Assembly: GCA_964391885.1 (NCBI GenBank) | Contig: CAYMNU010000083.1 | Coordinates: 1-8,822, forward strand | Reading direction: 5' to 3' | Length of the DNA stretch: 8,822 nucleotides | Source: CAYMNU01 sp964391885 | GTDB lineage: Archaea > Altiarchaeota > Altiarchaeia > JAFGQM01 | In this document: positions 4,923 through 8,822 of the stretch, piece by piece | Position numbering within the stretch: position 1 is the stretch's first letter | How the letters are laid out: each line of letters begins with the position of its first letter | Made by a program: the position numbers and the translations under genes | The notes under the pieces: generated by a model | Database searches by the model: none | What the model saw: only the letters and a program-made list of their open reading frames with translations | Told to the model about the DNA's origin: nothing

Positions 4923-7597
4923 GTCGTGCAGTTGACCGAAGGCCCTTTCCACTCTGCGGTGTCTTCTTTGTAGTCCTGTACTCCGCTGTAGGTTGAGTAT
5001 GCGGCGGCGGCTGGGGCTGCCCACTGGGCAATTGGTTTCATATACTTACCATAATCAGCTGCACCACCAGTCAAACCACCAGTCCAGTAACCTTTAAACG
5101 CATCAGAATCCCAATTCCAGCCCCGCTCGGCACCTTTGGACCAAGCAGTATCTCCACCATGCCAGCCTTTCCCTACGCTACCCCCAACCAGGCTCCCTAT
5201 CGAAAACCCGCTTAGGAAGCTTTGGGTGCCTGTGTCATCTACTACTAGTCCGCCAACCGACGCAGCTACTGAACCTATTTGAGCACACACAGGACAAGCA
5301 ACACCTACTACCAGCCCGACGCCGGCACCAGTCCAAAAATTGCCGCCAAAGAACCCGCTTGAGCTTCCTTCCTCCAAAGTCTCGCATGCCATATCCCCGC
5401 AGTTGCAGTCGTTGTCATAACCATCCTCACATGTGACAGAGCTGTAGCCGTGTGCTGTCGCTCTCTCCAGGGTTGCGTACTCATGCTCTACTGGTATGCC
5501 CTCACTGACGATGTCGTACCACCTCCACCCGTTGACGCCGTACGCGCACTTGAAGACGCTGCTAGCGCACTGAAGAGTATAACATTCCTTGTTTTCATCA
5601 CATTCTAGGTCATCCGGGCTCATCCATTCGTAGCCGCTTGTCGCGCCTGTCGCAGACCCTGAGCTCCCTGAAGCCGGCGTGAGCTTCCTGCAAACATTAT
5701 AATTGCCATAGTCTATTCCAGGTACCGAACCACCATCATTGTCCCAGGTCATCATACAGGGGGTATTAGCAGTGCATGTGCAGAGGTCACCCCCTGCAGT
5801 GCTTGTCCTGTCGACAAATCCGTCACAATTGTTATCATAACCATCATTACAGATTTCTACCAGGGAGTGGTACGCCGCAGGTAGGTTCTCATCGCAGTTA
5901 ATACATATCCTATACATCTCGGCGTCTCCTGATGTATACGACTTAATGCAGTCCACATCCTCCTGTGTAATCCTCCCATCCTTATTGACGTCTGCGCATT
6001 GCATATCATAGCCGCTTATCTGGTTTTGATAGATAAGCATTATGAGTATCTCGTCAATCTCGTCAATAACCCCGTCGCCGTTTATATCCCCCGGTATACC
6101 CCTGCAGTTATCAAGGGTGTATATCTTCATGCAGCTGGAGGGTATGGTCTGGCCTGCAGCTAAAAGTGTGTCCGAGTCCCCAAACTTCATTCCCTTGAAA
6201 TAGTCAAGGCAGTTGGAATCCTCCCTTGTTATCTGCCAATCCTGGTTGAAGTCACAGGTGTCGAGAAGATAATTTGGCATCCTAATCCCTTCCTCGGCAG
6301 CAGCCACTATCTCATCCAACATCTCTTCATCAGTATCTGTTATGAAGTTATCCCCATCAAGGTCGCACTTCAAAGGGGTGTCGGTTACTAGATCCATACA
6401 TACGCCGCCGTTCAGGTCTCCTATCCATTTTTCGGCGACCACGTTAGTCAGACACTGTAGGTCATCTTCATTGACAACACCATCTCTATTGTAGTCAGCA
6501 CAGTCCACATACTCTTGCCTGGCGCTCTGTGAAAGGGGCAGGATAAGGTTTTGCAGGACTTCTAAATCGCTCTCGCCAATGCCTTCATCGCCGTCAAAAT
6601 CACCCCTCTTCCCGGGGTTACAGATTACTGAGCCGACAGTAATCCCACCTGTGGCTGTTTCATAGCATTGCATAATCTCGTTTTCGCTTACTTGTATCAA
6701 ACCGCTTTTGTAGTCTGAAACGCACTTTCTCACATCTTTCATGTCATTGCAGCCGCTGATGCTCTCAACCACAAGCGGGCATCGGGCGGATTTGGCTCTA
6801 GAGATATCTGTCACATAAATCCTTTCCCGCTCCACCATATCTTGCCCTTCTGCATAGATGCTCATGATGTAGATGCCTTCCCCGCTCGGGGCAGTGAAAG
6901 AAGCCTCATAGCGATACCTGGGCTGATACCACTCAAGTCCCTTGATGGTACCGTAAAGGTTGGCTTTGAAAAGCTCAAGGTTTGTCAGAGGCCTTCCCTC
7001 AAAGAGAGCCTCTAACCATACCTCAAAATTCTCGGAGGGTATGAGTATTCTTTTATCAAAATCATAACTTATTTCCAGTTCTCCGGATTTCTCATCGGAG
7101 TTGAAAAAGCTGACAAACTGGCCGCCATAGAGCTCGGAGTCTTTGCTCAAAAGAAGCGAGACGACAGCCTTGTACTCGCCCTTGAATGGCACGTTAACCT
7201 CAGTGTGCCAATAAGACTCATTTACATTCCATACAAGTGAGCCCTCATCTGACCTGAGCAGAGTGTTTCCGGACGTGTAATAGATGCTGAGGTTGTTGGA
7301 AAGCATGGTGAAATCTCCAGACCCATTGAGCAGTATCTCATATTTAAGGTCAATGGGCGATATTCGGCCGAAGGGATAAACAGGTTCGACAGTAAGGCCT
7401 TGTGTAGTGTAATTGAGCTCCCCGACATCCAGCTCTAGCGGGAAGGTACCCACAACACCGTCGTAGGTTGCTTGTATCAAAACGCTGTAGACGCCGCTGC
7501 TGTCGGGAGCTTCTCCCACAGCCACCCAGTTCGCGAGAGCAGGGGATGCGATAGCCAAGAGTGCCGCCACCAGAACCAACACGGAGATTTTTTCCAT
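4919..7597 (-). CDS. Secreted protein with Ig-like region, three dockerin modules and MopE-like motifs
   Basis: A complete 892-residue protein starting at ATG 7597, with AAGGAAG just upstream. Residues 1-22 are a Sec signal peptide ending A-L-A before N-W. Residues about 25-265 are beta-rich and look like two or three Ig-like domains (for example Y-E-A-S-F-T-A-P-S-G-E-G-I-Y), with sequons at N62, N91, N102 and N126. Residues 266-330 hold five Cys. Residues 333-549 carry three dockerin type I pairs. MopE-like motifs lie at 582-597 and 723-738, with a Cys-rich, Trp-containing region between. Residues about 748-810 are hydrophobic and Gly-rich with C-P-V-C, followed by a Gly/Trp-rich part and the tail A-E-W...N-C-T-T. 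No PGF-CTERM or LPXTG-like sorter is seen. It follows its paralog by 36 bases, probably in one transcript. A calcium-stabilised surface protein or adhesin is inferred; no catalytic domain is visible. Confidence 0.85.
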   Translation of the reverse strand: MEKISVLVLVAALLAIASPALANWVAVGEAPDSSGVYSVLIQATYDGVVGTFPLELDVGELNYTTQGLTVEPVYPFGRISPIDLKYEILLNGSGDFTMLSNNLSIYYTSGNTLLRSDEGSLVWNVNESYWHTEVNVPFKGEYKAVVSLLLSKDSELYGGQFVSFFNSDEKSGELEISYDFDKRILIPSENFEVWLEALFEGRPLTNLELFKANLYGTIKGLEWYQPRYRYEASFTAPSGEGIYIMSIYAEGQDMVERERIYVTDISRAKSARCPLVVESISGCNDMKDVRKCVSDYKSGLIQVSENEIMQCYETATGGITVGSVICNPGKRGDFDGDEGIGESDLEVLQNLILPLSQSARQEYVDCADYNRDGVVNEDDLQCLTNVVAEKWIGDLNGGVCMDLVTDTPLKCDLDGDNFITDTDEEMLDEIVAAAEEGIRMPNYLLDTCDFNQDWQITREDSNCLDYFKGMKFGDSDTLLAAGQTIPSSCMKIYTLDNCRGIPGDINGDGVIDEIDEILIMLIYQNQISGYDMQCADVNKDGRITQEDVDCIKSYTSGDAEMYRICINCDENLPAAYHSLVEICNDGYDNNCDGFVDRTSTAGGDLCTCTANTPCMMTWDNDGGSVPGIDYGNYNVCRKLTPASGSSGSATGATSGYEWMSPDDLECDENKECYTLQCASSVFKCAYGVNGWRWYDIVSEGIPVEHEYATLERATAHGYSSVTCEDGYDNDCNCGDMACETLEEGSSSGFFGGNFWTGAGVGLVVGVACPVCAQIGSVAASVGGLVVDDTGTQSFLSGFSIGSLVGGSVGKGWHGGDTAWSKGAERGWNWDSDAFKGYWTGGLTGGAADYGKYMKPIAQWAAPAAAAYSTYSGVQDYKEDTAEWKGPSVNCTT
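5378..5812 (-). repeat. Paralogous Cys-rich module, copy 1
   Basis: Residues 596-740 of the complete protein align with the first 135 or so residues visible in the upstream gene. Shared landmarks are D-R-T, C-x-C near the start, W-D-x-D-G-G, G-I-D-x-G-N, V-C-R-K-L, F-K-C-A and the variant MopE motif. DNA similarity is patchy (the coding strands of 5406-5431 and 8445-8470 nearly match), so the duplication is not recent. Confidence 0.7.
5384..5431 (-). other. Variant MopE-like motif (residues 723-738)
   Basis: C-E-D-G-Y-D-N-D-C-N-C-G-D-M-A-C keeps the first half of the MopE signature but replaces C-D-G-x-x-D with C-x-C-G-D-x-x-C. The same altered form occurs in the neighbouring paralog (C-E-D-G-Y-D-N-D-C-R-C-G-D-R-T-C), so the change is conserved rather than decay. 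Confidence 0.65.
5807..5854 (-). other. MopE-like metal-binding motif (residues 582-597)
   Basis: I-C-N-D-G-Y-D-N-N-C-D-G-F-V-D-R fits the C-x-D-G-x-D-N-x-C-D-G-x-x-D signature of the MopE-type putative metal-binding motif found on many secreted proteins. The window edge of the upstream paralog begins D-R-T, which aligns to the end of this motif, so that protein very likely has the same motif just outside the window. Confidence 0.75.
5951..6601 (-). other. Three tandem type I dockerin modules (six calcium-loop motifs)
   Basis: Residues 333-549 contain six D-x-(D/N)-x-D loops in three pairs: D-F-D-G-D-E-G-I-G-E-S-D with D-Y-N-R-D-G-V-V-N-E-D-D; D-L-D-G-D-N-F-I-T-D-T-D with D-F-N-Q-D-W-Q-I-T-R-E-D; and D-I-N-G-D-G-V-I-D-E-I-D with D-V-N-K-D-G-R-I-T-Q-E-D. 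All keep Asp at loop positions 1, 5 and 12. Each second loop is preceded by a Cys just before its first Asp (D-C-A-D-Y, D-T-C-D-F, Q-C-A-D-V), and a Cys follows each second loop, so each module probably has an added disulfide. Dockerins bind calcium and classically pair with cohesins; no cohesin is visible here. Confidence 0.85.
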
Positions 7598-7601
7598 TTT
7601 T

Positions 7602-7608
7602 CTTCCTT
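7602..7608 (-). promoter_or_regulatory. Shine-Dalgarno site for the dockerin protein
   Basis: On the minus strand AAGGAAG ends four bases before the ATG at 7597. It supports this start, which also gives a textbook signal peptide. It lies in the 36-base gap between the two paralogous genes. Confidence 0.65.
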
Positions 7609-7633
7609 AGATTAACGGTTTAAGGTTAAAAAG
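7609..7633 (-). promoter_or_regulatory. A/T-rich gap after the upstream stop: possible weak termination or promoter signal
   Basis: Directly after the TGA at 7634-7636 the minus strand reads CTTTTTAACCTTAAACCG. Five T in a row can act as a partial archaeal termination signal, and the A/T-rich run could also serve as a weak TATA-like element about 30 bases before the ATG. A 5-base inverted repeat (CCTTA/TAAGG) flanks the centre and reaches into the Shine-Dalgarno. Neither role is established; the short gap fits plain co-transcription equally well. Confidence 0.2.
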
Positions 7634-8821
7634 TCAGGGACAAGTTTGGGCATGGGTAATCCACTCGGCTTTGTTCTCAGCGTAATTAAGCGATGCGTCT
7701 TGTAGGGCTAGGCTACCTGCATATCCTAAAGCCATCTTTGCCAGAGTATTCCTGGCTACCATACCTGCAGCATCAAGTGCTCCTGACCAGCTCTTAAAGC
7801 TTGCAAAGAAATCCTTAGCCCCCTGAACCATCTGGGCTCCAGATTCTCCAGCCGCCGCCATCATCTGTCCAAACCAGCCTGCACCTTGGGCCTTTGCGAC
7901 TTCTTTAGCTGCGGCCTTTACGGCCGTGCTACCTGCTTGCCGTCCTGCCTCTTCAATAGCTCTTTGCGAAGATTTTGAAGCTACATCCTTTCCAGCTTCC
8001 TGAAGTGCCTTTTCAGTAGCTTCTTTTGCAGTCTCGGTAGCGGTTTCCTTGGCACCCTCAATTATACCTTCTTTAACTCCCTCTTTGGCAAGTTCTTCTG
8101 CAGTATGCTGGGCAACTTGTTCTGCGGCTTGGTCGGCCCCAGCCTTTACACCTTCCTCCACTCCTGTCTTAACTGCTTGCTCGCTGGCGGTAGTCACGAA
8201 GCCGTTTACTAAATTACCTGCCGAGACGCCCATGGAGAAACCTGATAATGCTGCTTCCACACCGGGTGGCAAATCCAGTAATATTGTAGCTGCTGTCGCA
8301 GCTAATGCAAGATAGAATAACGCCGTTCCACAAGGAGGACAAAATATAGTAAGTGCTGCCCCTACTACTAGACCCACCCAGAACTCCCAGCTTGAGAACA
8401 TATCCCCCGATTCCAGCTCTTTGCATGTCCTGTCCCCGCACCTGCAGTCGTTATCGTACCCATCTTCACAGAGTTTCGGGCTTCCTAATGGGTCGTCGGT
8501 CTCTTCTACCATATCTCCTGGGTTCTCATACCAGTTCCACGATATCCCATCAAAAGCGCACTTGAACATAGTATTCTTGCACTCAACGCTCTCACATTCC
8601 CTTTCATCCACACACAAGAGCTCAATTGGGCTCACCCACCTGTACCCAGAACCCACAGACAGTGCAGAGCCCTCATCCTCCCAGCTCAGCTTTCTGCAAA
8701 CAAGGATATTTCCATCATCTATGCCCGCTATCTGCCCCCCATCCGAGTCCCAGACAGTCATGCAGCTCGTGTGCTCCCCACAGACACACTCATCTAGCGA
8801 AGGCGTAAGGCTGGTCCTGTC
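7634..8821 (-). CDS. Paralog of the dockerin protein, C-terminal 395 residues (5' end cut by the window)
   Basis: The frame is open to the window edge; upstream of the ATG at 8761 it reads D-R-T-S-L-T-P-S-L-D-E-C-V-C-G-E, which aligns with the neighbour's V-D-R-T-S-T-A-G-G-D-L-C-T-C. The ATG is therefore internal (it matches a Met in C-M-M-T-W-D) and the gene continues beyond 8822. Counting from the edge, residues 1-140 are the Cys-rich module with the variant MopE motif at 118-133. Residues about 146-185 are strongly hydrophobic with C-P-P-C at 161-164. L-S-G-F-S-M-G at 192-198 matches L-S-G-F-S-I-G in the neighbour. Residues about 212-312 are an Ala/Glu/Lys-rich amphipathic helix. The tail L-N-Y-A-E-N-K-A-E-W...T-C-P matches the neighbour's end. 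By homology the missing part probably has a signal peptide and perhaps dockerins. Function unknown. Confidence 0.82.
   Translation of the reverse strand, partial: DRTSLTPSLDECVCGEHTSCMTVWDSDGGQIAGIDDGNILVCRKLSWEDEGSALSVGSGYRWVSPIELLCVDERECESVECKNTMFKCAFDGISWNWYENPGDMVEETDDPLGSPKLCEDGYDNDCRCGDRTCKELESGDMFSSWEFWVGLVVGAALTIFCPPCGTALFYLALAATAATILLDLPPGVEAALSGFSMGVSAGNLVNGFVTTASEQAVKTGVEEGVKAGADQAAEQVAQHTAEELAKEGVKEGIIEGAKETATETAKEATEKALQEAGKDVASKSSQRAIEEAGRQAGSTAVKAAAKEVAKAQGAGWFGQMMAAAGESGAQMVQGAKDFFASFKSWSGALDAAGMVARNTLAKMALGYAGSLALQDASLNYAENKAEWITHAQTCP
7886..8188 (-). other. Ala-rich amphipathic helical segment in the upstream paralog
   Basis: About 100 residues built almost wholly of Ala, Glu, Lys, Gly, Gln, Thr and Val (for example G-A-K-E-T-A-T-E-T-A-K-E-A-T-E-K-A), with repeated E-G-V-K-(A/E)-G pieces. 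The composition resembles LEA-like or long amphipathic helices. The neighbour has a Gly/Trp-rich stretch in the same position, so this is the part that differs most between the two proteins. Confidence 0.6.
8402..8821 (-). repeat. Paralogous Cys-rich module, copy 2
   Basis: The copy in the truncated upstream gene. It keeps the cysteine order, the W-D-S-D-G-G and G-I-D-D-G-N motifs, V-C-R-K-L and F-K-C-A. It lacks the Gly/Ser/Ala-rich insertion after V-C-R-K-L seen in the other copy, having a short Asp/Glu-containing stretch instead. Confidence 0.7.
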
Positions 8822-8822
8822 A

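Noticed and set aside
4919..5000. LPXTG, PGF-CTERM or similar C-terminal sorting signal on the dockerin protein
   Set aside because: The last 40 residues are hydrophilic or Ala/Tyr-rich with no tripartite motif, hydrophobic helix and basic tail.
8049..8315. Plus-strand open frames inside the right-hand paralog, including 8353-8565 and 8626-8808
   Set aside because: They are Ser/Pro/Thr-rich mirror frames of the Ala-rich and Cys-rich coding strand, which shows clear homology to its neighbour.
8329..8340. C-P-P-C as a thioredoxin-like active site
   Set aside because: It lies in a long hydrophobic segment with no thioredoxin fold elements around it.
1..8822. CRISPR array, tRNA, rRNA, insertion sequence or attachment site
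   Set aside because: No regularly spaced direct repeats, cloverleaf-like sequences, transposase-like proteins or terminal inverted repeats were seen; nearly every base is coding.

Overview
The window looks archaeal, most likely from a DPANN-type or other poorly described euryarchaeal lineage. The evidence is the protein types (several single-pass pilin-like proteins with short basic N-termini, one carrying a K-G-Q class III-like signal), frequent ATA and AGG codons, short Shine-Dalgarno sequences just upstream of starts, and dockerin and MopE-type motifs on secreted proteins. No rRNA, tRNA or housekeeping marker is present, so the lineage is inference.

Two convergent blocks of surface-protein genes fill almost every base. 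The left block (bases 2-4922, + strand) has four tightly packed genes: the C-terminal part of a large Asn-sequon-rich extracellular protein (cut by the window start), two small pilin-like proteins of about 150 residues, and an 837-residue protein with the same N-in/C-out anchor and 34 cysteines, including an array of repeated C-x3-C pairs. Spacing of 2 to 24 bases points to one operon. It resembles archaeal type IV pilus minor-pilin cassettes, one membrane-anchored exoprotein after another, but no ATPase or platform gene lies in the window.

The right block (bases 4919-8822, - strand) holds two paralogous secreted proteins in tandem. The downstream one (892 residues) is complete: Sec signal peptide, beta-rich Ig-like region, a small disulfide-rich part, three tandem type I dockerin modules (six calcium-loop motifs), two MopE-like C-x-D-G-x-D-N-x-C motifs, a hydrophobic Gly-rich C-terminal region with a C-P-x-C motif and a conserved tail. 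The upstream one is cut by the window end. Only its last 395 residues are seen, and they match the last 297 residues of its neighbour at both ends, with an Ala-rich amphipathic helical segment in the middle instead of a Gly/Trp-rich one.

The two blocks meet tail to tail: both stop codons are TAG and share the palindrome CTAG, so the convergent genes overlap by four bases. Taken together, the window looks like a cell-surface locus, with a pilus-like assembly facing one way and large disulfide- and calcium-stabilised secreted or adhesive proteins facing the other. No protein here has a function that can be named with certainty.
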